Shown: in pieces, positions 1 to 8,249 of the stretch
How positions within the stretch are numbered: the first letter of the stretch is position 1
Layout of the letters: every line of letters begins with the position of its first letter
Source: Nocardioides currus
GTDB taxonomy: Bacteria > Actinomycetota > Actinomycetes > Propionibacteriales > Nocardioidaceae
Assembly (NCBI RefSeq): GCF_003057875.1
Contig: NZ_PYXZ01000004.1
Location: 277,999-341,998, forward strand
DNA: 64,000 nucleotides
Direction: 5' to 3'
The notes under the pieces: generated by a model
What the model saw: the letters and a program-made list of their open reading frames with translations, nothing else
The model's database searches: none
Told to the model about the DNA's origin: nothing
Made by a program: the position numbers and the translations under genes

Positions 1-32
1 CGGGATGGTCGAGCCGCGCTCGTCGCGGGACC

Positions 33-515
33 TCATTCGTCGGCCTCGACGGCACCGTCCGGTACGGCGACGAACTGGCCGATCGGCACCGTGTGGCTCG
101 CCTTCAGGTCGAGCGAGCGGCGGTCGCTGTCCAGCACGGCTGGCAGGTACGGCAGCGCAACCCCCGAGTCGATCGCGACCGTGATCATCGAGGTCCCGGC
201 GTGGCAGTCCTGCGGGAAGGGCTGGCAGGTCACGACGACCGTGGCCGTCTGGCCCTTCCCGCCCTGGTCGGCGAGGGTCTGGTCCACGACCGCCCGCGCC
301 CGGGCCGCTCCGGTCGCGTCGTCCGGCGCGAGGGCGTACGCACGGGCCGCCGCTCGGGCGGCCCCGTCCAGGGCGAACGCTCCCCGCTGGACCTCGAACA
401 CGGTCAGCACGATCCAGGTGATCGGGATGAACAGGATCAGCCCGACCCAGCAGAACTCGACGAGCGCGCTGCCTGATTCCTCGCGTCGCGAACGGCGCCT
501 GCGCAGCTGCCTCAT
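33..515 (-). CDS. TadE/TadG-like pilus assembly protein
   Basis: A 160-residue pseudopilin-like protein of the Tad (tight adherence) secretion system, expected in the cell envelope. The basic start (MRQLRRRRSRREESG) is followed by a short GSALVEF motif and one hydrophobic segment at about residues 22-45, the usual TadE/TadG arrangement. The C-terminal two thirds are extracellular-type, with two cysteines (CQPFPQDC) that could form a disulfide. It overlaps the upstream TadE-like gene by 4 bases and is the last visible gene of the minus-strand tad cluster. The family is clear; the exact subtype (TadE, TadF or TadG) is not. Confidence 0.85.
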   Translation of the reverse strand: MRQLRRRRSRREESGSALVEFCWVGLILFIPITWIVLTVFEVQRGAFALDGAARAAARAYALAPDDATGAARARAVVDQTLADQGGKGQTATVVVTCQPFPQDCHAGTSMITVAIDSGVALPYLPAVLDSDRRSLDLKASHTVPIGQFVAVPDGAVEADE

Positions 516-919
516 GGCGACTCGATGATCGCGTTGCCGCTGACGGTGACGTCGATCGCAGGTCCGCCGAGGCCGAGCACGGGCACGCTCGCCGTCACCG
601 TGACCCGGTAGCCCGGCGATCCCCCGACGTCGGCCGGGGCGATGGACACGCCGTCGGCGTATCGCTCGTTGACGGTGCCGACGATCTGCTCGATCGTCTT
701 GGCCCGTCCGTCCTCCATGGTGGCCCCGCTGACGGCGGCGCGTCGGGCTCCCTCGGCCGCGGCCGAGGACAGGGTGTTGCGCACGTGCAGCACCAGCGCC
801 AGCTGGAGCAGCGCGGCGAACAGCGGCAGCAGCACCACCAGGATCATCACGAAGTCCACGACCGCGCTGCCGCGCTCGGACCTCCGCATCCGCCCGATCC
901 CCCGGTGGACGAGTGTCAC
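512..919 (-). CDS. TadE-like minor pseudopilin
   Basis: A 135-residue TadE-like protein: a short basic leader, the GSAVVDFVM motif that opens the TadE domain, a single membrane segment at about residues 22-45, then a small external domain. The listed GTG start lies 4 bases after the upstream stop; an ATG at 889 (MRRSERGS) is an equally plausible start closer to the family's usual length. It belongs to the same tightly packed operon as tadABC and probably helps mature or assemble Flp pili. Confidence 0.85.
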   Translation of the reverse strand: MTLVHRGIGRMRRSERGSAVVDFVMILVVLLPLFAALLQLALVLHVRNTLSSAAAEGARRAAVSGATMEDGRAKTIEQIVGTVNERYADGVSIAPADVGGSPGYRVTVTASVPVLGLGGPAIDVTVSGNAIIESP

Positions 920-923
920 CGGG

Positions 924-1133
924 CTACTTCACGGAGTCGAAGGCCCGCGTCAGGAGAGCCTTGAGCGGGTCCTGGGCGAAGGTGAAGATGGCGATCGCCA
1001 ACCCGACCGTCATCACCGTCACCATCACCCAGCCCGGGACGTCGCCGCGCTCGTCACGGGCGCGCGACCCCGGCTGTGGCGCCGTCAGCGCGACGTACAC
1101 ACGCAACATCTGGTCGAGAGCGGACTGCTTCAT
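924..1133 (-). CDS. Flp-like small pilin / DUF4244-type protein
   Basis: A 69-residue protein with one hydrophobic helix (WVMVTVMTVGLAIAIF) after an ERGDVPGW segment. Size, helix position and location between tadC and two tadE-like genes fit the Flp pilin or the small DUF4244-like companion found in actinobacterial tad clusters. A clear GF(xxxx)EY-type prepilin peptidase site is not visible, so assignment as the major pilin is tentative. Confidence 0.75.
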   Translation of the reverse strand: MKQSALDQMLRVYVALTAPQPGSRARDERGDVPGWVMVTVMTVGLAIAIFTFAQDPLKALLTRAFDSVK

Positions 1134-1194
1134 CGGATACCCCGTTCGGTTGTTCGGTCGTGCACGGATGTGGGTCGGGAGGCGGCGGTCTTGG

Positions 1195-2136
1195 TCACGG
1201 CACCACCAGGCTGAGGCCGATGGCGCCCGGGAAGAACGCGAACAGCACCGTCACGGGCAGCACCAGGAAGACGACGGGCGCCATCATGAAGACCTCCTTG
1301 CGCGCGGCGGTCTCGATCAGGTTGCGGCGCCCGGCCTCACGGACGTCGGCGGCCTGCGCGTGGAGGACATCGGCCAGCGGCGTGCCGCGCTCGATCGCGA
1401 CCGAGATGCCGGTGGCGAACCGCGCGACCAGCGGCAGCCCGGTCGTGGCCGCGAGACGGTCGAAGCCGGCGGCGACCGGGGTGCCGGTGCGGATCTCGGC
1501 CAGCACCCGACCGAGGTCGGCGGAGAGCTCACCGCCGCTGCGGCGTACGACGCGGTCGAGCGCCGCCACCGGGCTCTCGCCCGCCGCGACGGCCAACGCG
1601 AGCAGCTCGGCCACGGTCGGGAACTCGGCCACGATCTGCCGCTCGCGGTTGGTCGCCTGGCTGCTGAGTCGGTTGTCGCGGGCCATCACGCCGAAGACGA
1701 AGCCCACCACGCACAGCAGGAGCGCCGAGATCGGGCCGACTGATCCCGAGAGCGCCCGCAGCAGCGAGAAGGCGGCGACGAGGCCGAAGCCCGCCAGTCC
1801 CCAGAGCACCTGCTCGACCCGGAACTCGTGCACGGACTTGTCGATCGCCGCCCGCTGGAGCCGGCGGCGCACCGAGGTCGCACCCCCCATCACCTTCTCG
1901 ACCACGTCGGCGGCCGAGCGCAGGAGCGGGCCGAAGATGCCGGCCGCGGCGACGGTCGGCGACGAGGACGCGACCCGGAGGGTGGGTGTGCGGCCCACCT
2001 GCGGCAGGTCGCGGACGTAGGGCATGACCCGCAGGCCGAGCTGCGGACGCCGGATCACCGCGACCCGGGCGGCGACCATGAGCAGGCCGATCGCCGTCGT
2101 CGCGCCGAGGATCGCGCCCCACAGTGCGGTGCTCAT
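1195..2136 (-). CDS. tadC: TadC-like type II secretion system F family protein
   Basis: A 313-residue inner-membrane platform protein with the T2SS-F domain. An N-terminal membrane segment, a central cytoplasmic region (EFPTVAELLALAVAAGESPVAALDRV) and two C-terminal membrane segments (about 155-180 and 285-310) match TadC/GspF-type proteins. It would pair with TadB to anchor the TadA ATPase. It sits 7 bases downstream of tadB on the same strand. Confidence 0.9.
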   Translation of the reverse strand: MSTALWGAILGATTAIGLLMVAARVAVIRRPQLGLRVMPYVRDLPQVGRTPTLRVASSSPTVAAAGIFGPLLRSAADVVEKVMGGATSVRRRLQRAAIDKSVHEFRVEQVLWGLAGFGLVAAFSLLRALSGSVGPISALLLCVVGFVFGVMARDNRLSSQATNRERQIVAEFPTVAELLALAVAAGESPVAALDRVVRRSGGELSADLGRVLAEIRTGTPVAAGFDRLAATTGLPLVARFATGISVAIERGTPLADVLHAQAADVREAGRRNLIETAARKEVFMMAPVVFLVLPVTVLFAFFPGAIGLSLVVP

Positions 2137-2143
2137 GAGGCGC

Positions 2144-2998
2144 TCATGCCAGGATCCGCCGTTCTGCGGGCAGACGTCCGATACGCATCATCACGCGGTA
2201 GGCGACGAGGCACAGTCCCGCGCCGACCGAGAGGACCACGATCCCGGCGCCGGAGGAGTAGGCGGTGACGGAGCCCGACTGGAACGACATCAGCAGCAGG
2301 ACCACCCAGGGCGCCGCCACCGCGAGCCGGGCCCCGTTGACGGTCCAGGCCTGGCGGGACTCCATCTCGGAGCGGGTGCGGGCCTCGTCACGGAGGTAGC
2401 CCGAGAGGTTGCGCAGCAGCCGCCCGAGCTCGCCGCCGCCGACCTCGCGAGCGATGCGCAGCCCTTCGACGACCCGGTCGCCGACCGGGTCGGCCAGCCG
2501 GTCCTTGAGCCGGTCGAGCGACTCGTGGAAGCGACCGGTCACCTGGTAGTCGAGGGCGAACTCGTCGAAGGCCTCGCGCAGCGCCTCCGGCCCGTTGGTG
2601 CCGAGCGCGGAGAGCGCGTCGGGGAGTGAGAGTCCGGCGCGTACGGCGCTGGCGAGGTTGTCCACGGCGTCGGGCCACACGTCGGCGAACTCCCGCTGCC
2701 GCTTGGCGGCACGCTGCTTCACGACGGCGATCGGCAGGTAGCCCGCCATCGCCGCGAACGCGACGGCGACCGGGACGGTCCGCGAGACCGCCTGGATGAC
2801 CACGAAGCCGAACACGAACAGCACCAGGCACAGCGCGAACAGGCTGCCGACCGACACCTCGCCCAGCCCGGCCCGGGCGAGCAGCTGGCGCCAGCGACCG
2901 CCGCCCGGCGCGGGGTCCCGCGGCGATCGGGGCAGGAAGAACGCCGACCAGACGAGGAGCAGTCCGAGCCCGAGGCCGAGGCCGACGAGGGCACCCAT
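2144..2998 (-). CDS. tadB: TadB-like type II secretion system F family protein
   Basis: A 284-residue platform protein with hydrophobic segments at the start (MGALVGLGLGLGLLL), around residues 55-85 and at the C-terminus, and the T2SS-F core (FADVWPDAVDNLASAVRAGLSLPDALSAL). The start at 2998 is chosen because its ATG overlaps the stop of tadA by one base (TGATG), the usual translational coupling in tad operons. The open frame runs on upstream, but that extension is only the shadow of tadA. Confidence 0.9.
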   Translation of the reverse strand: MGALVGLGLGLGLLLVWSAFFLPRSPRDPAPGGGRWRQLLARAGLGEVSVGSLFALCLVLFVFGFVVIQAVSRTVPVAVAFAAMAGYLPIAVVKQRAAKRQREFADVWPDAVDNLASAVRAGLSLPDALSALGTNGPEALREAFDEFALDYQVTGRFHESLDRLKDRLADPVGDRVVEGLRIAREVGGGELGRLLRNLSGYLRDEARTRSEMESRQAWTVNGARLAVAAPWVVLLLMSFQSGSVTAYSSGAGIVVLSVGAGLCLVAYRVMMRIGRLPAERRILA

Positions 2999-3771
2999 CA
3001 GCGGACTCCGTTGAGGATGCGGTGCAGGTCGATGCCGACGCGCTCGTAGCGCTCGAGCCGCGACGGCATCCCGGCGCCGCGACGCAGCTCGCCGCCGGCC
3101 CGCTCGAAGATCGACTCGACCTCGATGTGGTCGTTCTCCACGCGTCCGGGCACCGACACGATCTCGTTGACACGCCGGACGCCCTGGGCGTCGATGCCCA
3201 GGTGGACGACGAGGTCGACCGAGCTGGCGACCGTCGGCACGACGAAGCCGGCCGAGATGTTCTCCCCGGCCAGCAGCGGCAGCGTGCACATCTTCACCAG
3301 CGCCTCGCGGGCGCTGTTGGCGTGCAGGGTGCACATGCCCGGGAGCCCGGCGTTGAGCGCGAGCAGCAGGTCGAGGCACTCCTCGGCACGGACCTCGCCC
3401 ACCACGACCCGGCTCGGGCGCATCCGCAGCGCCTCCTTGACGAGGTCGCGCAGCTGGATCTCGCCGGTCCCCTCGAGCCCCGACTGCCGGGTCTGCATCG
3501 GCACCCAGTCGGGGTGGTTGAACTGGAGCTCGAAGACCTCTTCGGCCGACACGACGCGGTCGCTGCCGGGGATGGAGGCGGCCAGGCAGTTGAGGAAGGT
3601 CGTCTTGCCGGCCTGGGTGCCGCCGGCCACGAGCACGTTGAGGCCGGCACGGATCGAGGCGTCGAGGAAGACCGCCGCCTGGCTCGTCAGGCTGCCGAGC
3701 TCGACCAGGTCGTCGAGGCGCTTGGCGCGGACGACGAACTTGCGGATGTTGACCGCGGTGAAGAAAACCAC
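2998..3771 (-). CDS. tadA: TadA/CpaF pilus ATPase, N-terminally truncated
   Basis: The C-terminal 250 or so residues of the hexameric secretion ATPase that powers Tad pilus assembly. Visible are Walker A (GGTQAGKTT), the Asp box region, Walker B-like (RMRPSRVVVGEVR) and the His box (GMCTLHANSAREAL). Family members are normally 400-500 residues; here homology begins abruptly at VNIRKFVVRA (about base 3753), and the preceding residues MVFFTA are unrelated. The N-terminal domain is not found elsewhere in the window. The gene is probably inactive, broken by arrival of the defence-type segment. Confidence 0.85.
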   Translation of the reverse strand: MVFFTAVNIRKFVVRAKRLDDLVELGSLTSQAAVFLDASIRAGLNVLVAGGTQAGKTTFLNCLAASIPGSDRVVSAEEVFELQFNHPDWVPMQTRQSGLEGTGEIQLRDLVKEALRMRPSRVVVGEVRAEECLDLLLALNAGLPGMCTLHANSAREALVKMCTLPLLAGENISAGFVVPTVASSVDLVVHLGIDAQGVRRVNEIVSVPGRVENDHIEVESIFERAGGELRRGAGMPSRLERYERVGIDLHRILNGVR

Positions 3772-3811
3772 TGCGTCGTTGCGACCATGGCGTGGCGGAC
3801 GGCCACGAGCG

Positions 3812-3828
3812 TGATCCCCCGGGGATCA
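3812..3828. repeat. 17-bp perfect palindrome at island edge
   Basis: TGATCCCCCGGGGATCA is a perfect inverted repeat with a single central base. It lies between the broken end of tadA and the ATG at 3839. It could be an operator for the downstream pair, a hairpin, or part of the junction; no run of T follows it. Confidence 0.5.
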
Positions 3829-3838
3829 TAGGGCCACC

Positions 3839-5437
3839 ATGATCACGAAGGTCGTCATCCAGGGGTACCGCAAGTTCCGGTCATTCTCCGTCGCGCCAGA
3901 TGCGGCGACGAACATCATCGTCGGCGACAACGAGACTGGTAAGTCAACGCTGCTCGAAGCCATCACCCTGGCTCTGAGCGGGAGAATCGACGGTCGTTGG
4001 GCGAACGAGGAACTCAATCCCTACTGGTTCAACGCCGAGGACGTGCGCGACTACCTCGCCGCGTACGCCAAGGACCCGCAGACGCCTGCCCCGTCGATCC
4101 GCATCGAGCTCTACTTCGACTCCGAGGATCCCGACGTCCAGCGCATGCGCGGGGTCCACAACTCACTGCGCCTCGACTGTCCCGGCACCAAGTTGGAAGT
4201 TGTCCGCAACCCGGACTACGACGAGGAGTTCACGGCCTACATGGCCGACCCCGATCGCCTCGGCGTGATGCCGACGGAGTACTTCGAGGCCATGTGGAAG
4301 GACTTCAACGACACGCCGCTGCGTCGGCGCCCCGCGGCCCTCGGGCTTTCGATGATCGACTCACGCACGATTCGGTCGAAGGCGGGGGTCGACTACCACA
4401 CCCGGGAAATCCTCAGCTCGTTCCTCGAGCCGAAGGAACGAGCAGCAATCTCAGTGGCCCACCGCAAGTCACGCCACGAGATGACGACCTCATCGCTAGG
4501 CGGCCTCAACGAGAAGGTGCGTGACGGATCGGAGGACCTTCACGACGCTCCCCTCAGCTTGACGATGGACCAGTCCGCACGGGCCTCCTGGGAGGCTGGC
4601 GTCGTACCCCAGGTGGATAACATCCCGTTCGCCATGGCCGGTCAGGGACAGCAGGCATCGATCAAGGTGGCGCTAGCGATGAAGCGCCGCGCCGAATCTG
4701 CTCGCACGGTTCTGATCGAGGAACCCGAGACGCATCTTGCCTACAGCCGCCTCCACAAGTTGATCGATCGAGTCGAGACCCTTGCCGGCAAGAACCAACA
4801 ACTGTTCGTCACCACCCACAGCTCCTTCGTCCTCAACCGCCTCGGCCTCGACAAGCTCATCTGCCTGCGCGGAGACACCCCCGCCCGCATCACCGACCTC
4901 GACGACGGAACCGTCGCCTACTTCAAGCACCTGTCGGGGTACGACACACTGCGTCTTGTCCTCGCAACGCGGTTGGTTCTCGTCGAGGGTCCGTCCGACG
5001 AGATGGTCTTCAAGCGGGGCTACTTCGACAGGTTCAACAAGTACCCCGAAGCCGACGGCATCGACGTGATCTCCATGAACGGGATCACCTTCAAGCGAGC
5101 ACTCGAGTTGTGCACTCGCCTCGACCGCGACGTCGTAGCCCTCCAGGACAACGACGGAACGGATGCTGCCAACATCGTCGAGGAACTCAAGGAGTACCTG
5201 TCTGTAAACCGCAAGATGTTCGTTGGCGACCCTGCGCTCGGCAAAACCCTGGAGCCACAGCTCGTCAAGGCCAACGGCGTCGATCACATGCGGACGGTCT
5301 TGGGTCTGCGCCCACAAGACAATCCCGACACCTGGATGCCCAACCACAAAACCGAAGGCGCCCTGCGCATTCTCGAGTCAGAACAGACGGTTGTGATGCC
5401 TGACTACGTCAAGCAGGCCGTCGAGCACTTCGCATGA
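3839..5437 (+). CDS. OLD-family ATPase/TOPRIM endonuclease, GajA-like
   Basis: A 532-residue protein with an ABC-type ATPase split by a long insert, then a TOPRIM nuclease domain. Walker A is GDNETGKST (about 29-37), Walker B VLIEEPETHL (about 290-300), and the H-loop region is FVTTHSS. The TOPRIM part shows LVEGPSDE (about 380) and ALQDNDG (about 435), supplying metal-binding acidic residues. With the overlapping UvrD-like helicase gene this is the arrangement of the Gabija anti-phage system, in which GajA cuts DNA when nucleotides fall. It is slightly shorter than the best-known GajA (about 580). Other OLD class 2 nucleases remain possible. Confidence 0.85.
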   Translation: MITKVVIQGYRKFRSFSVAPDAATNIIVGDNETGKSTLLEAITLALSGRIDGRWANEELNPYWFNAEDVRDYLAAYAKDPQTPAPSIRIELYFDSEDPDVQRMRGVHNSLRLDCPGTKLEVVRNPDYDEEFTAYMADPDRLGVMPTEYFEAMWKDFNDTPLRRRPAALGLSMIDSRTIRSKAGVDYHTREILSSFLEPKERAAISVAHRKSRHEMTTSSLGGLNEKVRDGSEDLHDAPLSLTMDQSARASWEAGVVPQVDNIPFAMAGQGQQASIKVALAMKRRAESARTVLIEEPETHLAYSRLHKLIDRVETLAGKNQQLFVTTHSSFVLNRLGLDKLICLRGDTPARITDLDDGTVAYFKHLSGYDTLRLVLATRLVLVEGPSDEMVFKRGYFDRFNKYPEADGIDVISMNGITFKRALELCTRLDRDVVALQDNDGTDAANIVEELKEYLSVNRKMFVGDPALGKTLEPQLVKANGVDHMRTVLGLRPQDNPDTWMPNHKTEGALRILESEQTVVMPDYVKQAVEHFA

Positions 5438-6531
5438 ACCGAGTGATTCTGGCCGTCGCCGGCGGGCGCAAGACCCAGTCGATCGTCGAGGACTGCAGAT
5501 CATGTCCAGAAGGCCGTCGCATCCTGGTTCTCGGGTACACGACCGCAAGCCAGCACGAGCTCCTGACTCGGATTCGAGCGGCCGGCGTCCACGGTCACCA
5601 AGTCGAGGTGATGGGTTGGTTCGCCTTCCTCCTGCAACACCTCGTCCGCCCCTACCTCCCGCTCCTCTACGAGGGCCGGCGGTTGACTGGCCTCAACTTC
5701 GAGGGCGACCCCGGCCGCTACGCCACGGGCATCGAACGTTTCCTCGACACTGACGACCGCGCATACATGCTGCACCTCGCCAAGCTTGCGCACGACGTGG
5801 CGGCGGCGAGCAACGGCGCCGCGATCGACCGGCTCGAACACATCTACGACGAGATCTACATCGACGAGGTACAAGACCTCGGCGGATGGGACCTCGAGAT
5901 CATCCAGCTCCTCTTGAAGACAAAGCTGAGAATCACCATGGTCGGCGACATGCGGCAGGCGCTGCTCTCTACCAACATCAAGGACCCCAAAAACAAGCCG
6001 TACCGCAAGGAAAAGATCTTCAACTGGTTCCAACTGATGGAGCAGCGCAAGCTCCTCAGTATCGAACAGGCACCAACCACCTACAGGTCAAGTCAGCCCA
6101 TCGCGACATTGTCCGACTCGATCTTCGACCCGAGCCTCGGGTACGCGCCGACCATCTCGGCATCAACCGAGACACACGAACACGCGGGACTCTTCACCGT
6201 TCGAGAAGCCGACGCCATCGAGTACGCCCAACGCCATGAGGCCCTCTGCCTCCGCCACAGCAGAGCCGTCGCCAAGCACCTGGACCTTCCCTTCATGACT
6301 TTCGGGGTGGCCAAGGGACGCACCGTAGACCACGTCCTGATCTACCCGACGGCAAAGGCGCTCCAATTCCTCACCGGTGGTGCGCGCCTTGAGGGCCAAG
6401 CCGCCTGTGCGCTGTATGTAGGTGTCACCCGCGCCAAGCACAGCGTTGCCTTCATCACCGACCAACAACTTCTCAACACCACCGCCTGGACCCGTGCGCC
6501 GATACTGCCGAAGGCCCCCGGACCGTCCTAG
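5434..6531 (+). CDS. Short UvrD/Rep-like helicase, GajB-like
   Basis: A 365-residue superfamily 1 helicase-like protein whose start overlaps the preceding stop by 4 bases (ATGA). Motifs: an altered Walker A (AVAGGRKTQS, residues 7-16), motif II IYIDEVQDL (about 141-149), motif III GDMRQALL (about 170), motif IV TYRSSQPI (about 215), motif V FGVAKGRTVDHV, and motif VI LYVGVTRAKHSV (about 327-338). It is markedly shorter than typical GajB (about 490), so insert domains are reduced. In Walker A the glycine before the lysine is arginine, which may weaken ATP turnover or mark a subfamily. Coupling to the OLD nuclease supports a Gabija-like defence role. Confidence 0.82.
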   Translation: MNRVILAVAGGRKTQSIVEDCRSCPEGRRILVLGYTTASQHELLTRIRAAGVHGHQVEVMGWFAFLLQHLVRPYLPLLYEGRRLTGLNFEGDPGRYATGIERFLDTDDRAYMLHLAKLAHDVAAASNGAAIDRLEHIYDEIYIDEVQDLGGWDLEIIQLLLKTKLRITMVGDMRQALLSTNIKDPKNKPYRKEKIFNWFQLMEQRKLLSIEQAPTTYRSSQPIATLSDSIFDPSLGYAPTISASTETHEHAGLFTVREADAIEYAQRHEALCLRHSRAVAKHLDLPFMTFGVAKGRTVDHVLIYPTAKALQFLTGGARLEGQAACALYVGVTRAKHSVAFITDQQLLNTTAWTRAPILPKAPGPS

Positions 6532-6610
6532 CCATCGCGTCCGTCAGTCCCGCCTTGATCACCACCGCGACGCGACGCCCGATTCGTCCATCCTGCCCCT
6601 GACCCGAGAT

Positions 6611-6656
6611 ACTACTTTTCTTGTGTAGTTCCTACGGTCGATGTAGCATTCCGGGC
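6611..6656 (+). promoter_or_regulatory. Promoter with CTAC/GTAG repeats; probable leaderless start
   Basis: TTGTGT (6621-6626) and TAGCAT (6644-6649) are spaced by exactly 17 bases. The predicted transcription start falls at about 6656-6657, on the ATG at 6657, which has no ribosome binding site, so a leaderless mRNA is likely. Short inverted repeats (ACTAC...GTAGT, GTAGTTCCTAC) overlap the -35 and spacer and are good candidates for operator sites of the XRE regulator encoded downstream. Confidence 0.55.
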
Positions 6657-7235
6657 ATGGACAAGGCGCGGCTCGACCCGGTGGCCACCCACCTCATCAC
6701 CAGCTACGTGGACACCGGTTCATACAGCCAGCGGTTCAAGGACGACCACCATGTGCCGCCGTCGCTGATGGCCAAGGTGCACCATCTGCGCTCGGTCATC
6801 CAGGCACTACTCGTTGACGACTCCAACTACGAACTCGCTCCCAGCTACGTTGACTACGGCCGGGTCGAGTTCACCGACCTGAAGACCGGTGAACGGTACC
6901 TCTTGAAGAGCTCCAAGGCGGTCGCGATCGAGACCGCGACCGCACGGCAGAACGGCAGCCTCTTCCCGATCACGAACCTGATCCGGCCATCCGACATCAA
7001 GGTCATCGTGTACCGCTTCCAGCGCGCCGGCCTTGAGCTTTCGATCGCCCCGGCGAGCACCCGTGGCCGCTCGGAGAAGATCCACGTCGCCGACGCACCA
7101 GTCCTCGTCGACGTCTGGCCCTACCAGACCGACGAGCTGGCCGACCAGACGAAGCCGTTCGACCAGACAGCCCGCGACAACTTTGCGGACCTTGGCGACC
7201 TCGGACACGACCAGGGTGTGGGCGAGTTCGAGTGA
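6657..7235 (+). CDS. Unknown protein coupled to XRE-ImmA/IrrE regulator
   Basis: I do not recognise this 192-residue protein. It is soluble, without signal or membrane segments, has a mixed alpha/beta composition and ends in an acidic tail (DNFADLGDLGHDQGVGEFE). The ATG at 6657 is chosen over an upstream start because it sits right at the predicted transcription start; an upstream extension would overlap the promoter. Its stop overlaps the GTG of the HTH-peptidase gene by 4 bases, so the two are translated together. That layout resembles toxin/regulator or stress-switch pairs; a toxin role is only inference. Confidence 0.75.
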   Translation: MDKARLDPVATHLITSYVDTGSYSQRFKDDHHVPPSLMAKVHHLRSVIQALLVDDSNYELAPSYVDYGRVEFTDLKTGERYLLKSSKAVAIETATARQNGSLFPITNLIRPSDIKVIVYRFQRAGLELSIAPASTRGRSEKIHVADAPVLVDVWPYQTDELADQTKPFDQTARDNFADLGDLGHDQGVGEFE

Positions 7236-8203
7236 ACCGCCTTCGCTCCTATCGGATGATCGAAGGAATCGCGCAAGACCAGTTGGGCGATCTGCTCGGC
7301 CTCTCTCCGCAGATGATCTCGGCCATCGAAGGCGGGCGCCGCACCTTTAACGGAGATCTCGCACCCTTGGGCTACTCCAACGACCGCTTCGAGCTCCCCG
7401 ACATGTCCGAGCCGCTCCACCGGCAACGTGCCTCAACCAAGGTCGCAACCAAGAAGCGCGCCAAGGAGCTGCTCCGCCTTGCCGGCGAGGTCTTCGGCGA
7501 ACTCCGGGAACGCACCCCCGGGGCACCGGACCTCATGCTGCGCCCGGGCGCGGCGCCAATCTCCCTGGACGACCTCGACGACCTAGCCCTCGACGTGCGC
7601 TACTCATTGCGCCACGAGGAGTCCGGCGCCATCCGCAACCTCACCTCGCTCGTCGAACGCGCCGGAGTCTGCTTGGTCCCGATCGTAGGTCTCGGCGTCG
7701 ACGGCCTGTCATCGTGGGTCGGCGAGGTACCGGTGATTGGTCTGGCACCCAACGTGCCGGGCGACCGCTTCCGACTAACGCTAGGTCACGAACTCGCACA
7801 CCTGCTGTTCCACAGACGAGCGACGGCAACGACCGAGCACGAGGCAAACAGGTTCGCGTCCAACCTGCTGTTCCCTCAAGGCGACTTCGAGGAGCAGATG
7901 CCCGATCGGCCGCAACTCCGGGACTTCGTCGGCCTGAAGTCGTCATGGGGCGTCTCTGTTGCAGCACTGGTCTATCGAGCGCACGACCTCGAGATCATCG
8001 ACGACAGCCGCTACCGCGCCCTACAGATCCAGATGTCGAAATGGCGGCGCAACGAGCCCGGCCAGTTCAGCCCCGTGCACGGCGAGCTGATGAACCGGCT
8101 CATCGAGACGAATGGCGGAATGGCGGCCGTGGCCAAGGACCTAGGGGTGAACCAGCAGCACCTCGCCATGCTCGGCAACTGGAACCACCTCCGCGTCGTG
8201 TGA
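7232..8203 (+). CDS. XRE-family HTH and ImmA/IrrE zinc-peptidase fusion
   Basis: A 323-residue protein joining an N-terminal helix-turn-helix (about 8-40: IAQDQLGDLLGLSPQMISAIE) to a COG2856-type metallopeptidase domain. The zinc motif is HELAH (about 185-189), followed by the downstream glutamate in TEHEANRFASNLL. Such proteins act as repressors or as anti-repressor proteases controlling mobile elements and toxin pairs. It is translationally coupled to the unknown 192-residue gene (GTGA overlap). The CTAC/GTAG repeats in the upstream promoter suggest autoregulation. Confidence 0.88.
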   Translation: MNRLRSYRMIEGIAQDQLGDLLGLSPQMISAIEGGRRTFNGDLAPLGYSNDRFELPDMSEPLHRQRASTKVATKKRAKELLRLAGEVFGELRERTPGAPDLMLRPGAAPISLDDLDDLALDVRYSLRHEESGAIRNLTSLVERAGVCLVPIVGLGVDGLSSWVGEVPVIGLAPNVPGDRFRLTLGHELAHLLFHRRATATTEHEANRFASNLLFPQGDFEEQMPDRPQLRDFVGLKSSWGVSVAALVYRAHDLEIIDDSRYRALQIQMSKWRRNEPGQFSPVHGELMNRLIETNGGMAAVAKDLGVNQQHLAMLGNWNHLRVV

Positions 8204-8249
8204 ACCAGCACCACTGGATCAGCCATGAGCGTGACATTTTCGTGGTGCA

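Noticed and set aside
2144..3829. One 561-codon minus-strand frame covering tadB and upstream
   Set aside because: Only the part after 2998 has TadB sequence; the upstream part is Arg/Pro-rich shadow of tadA, which is open in another frame.
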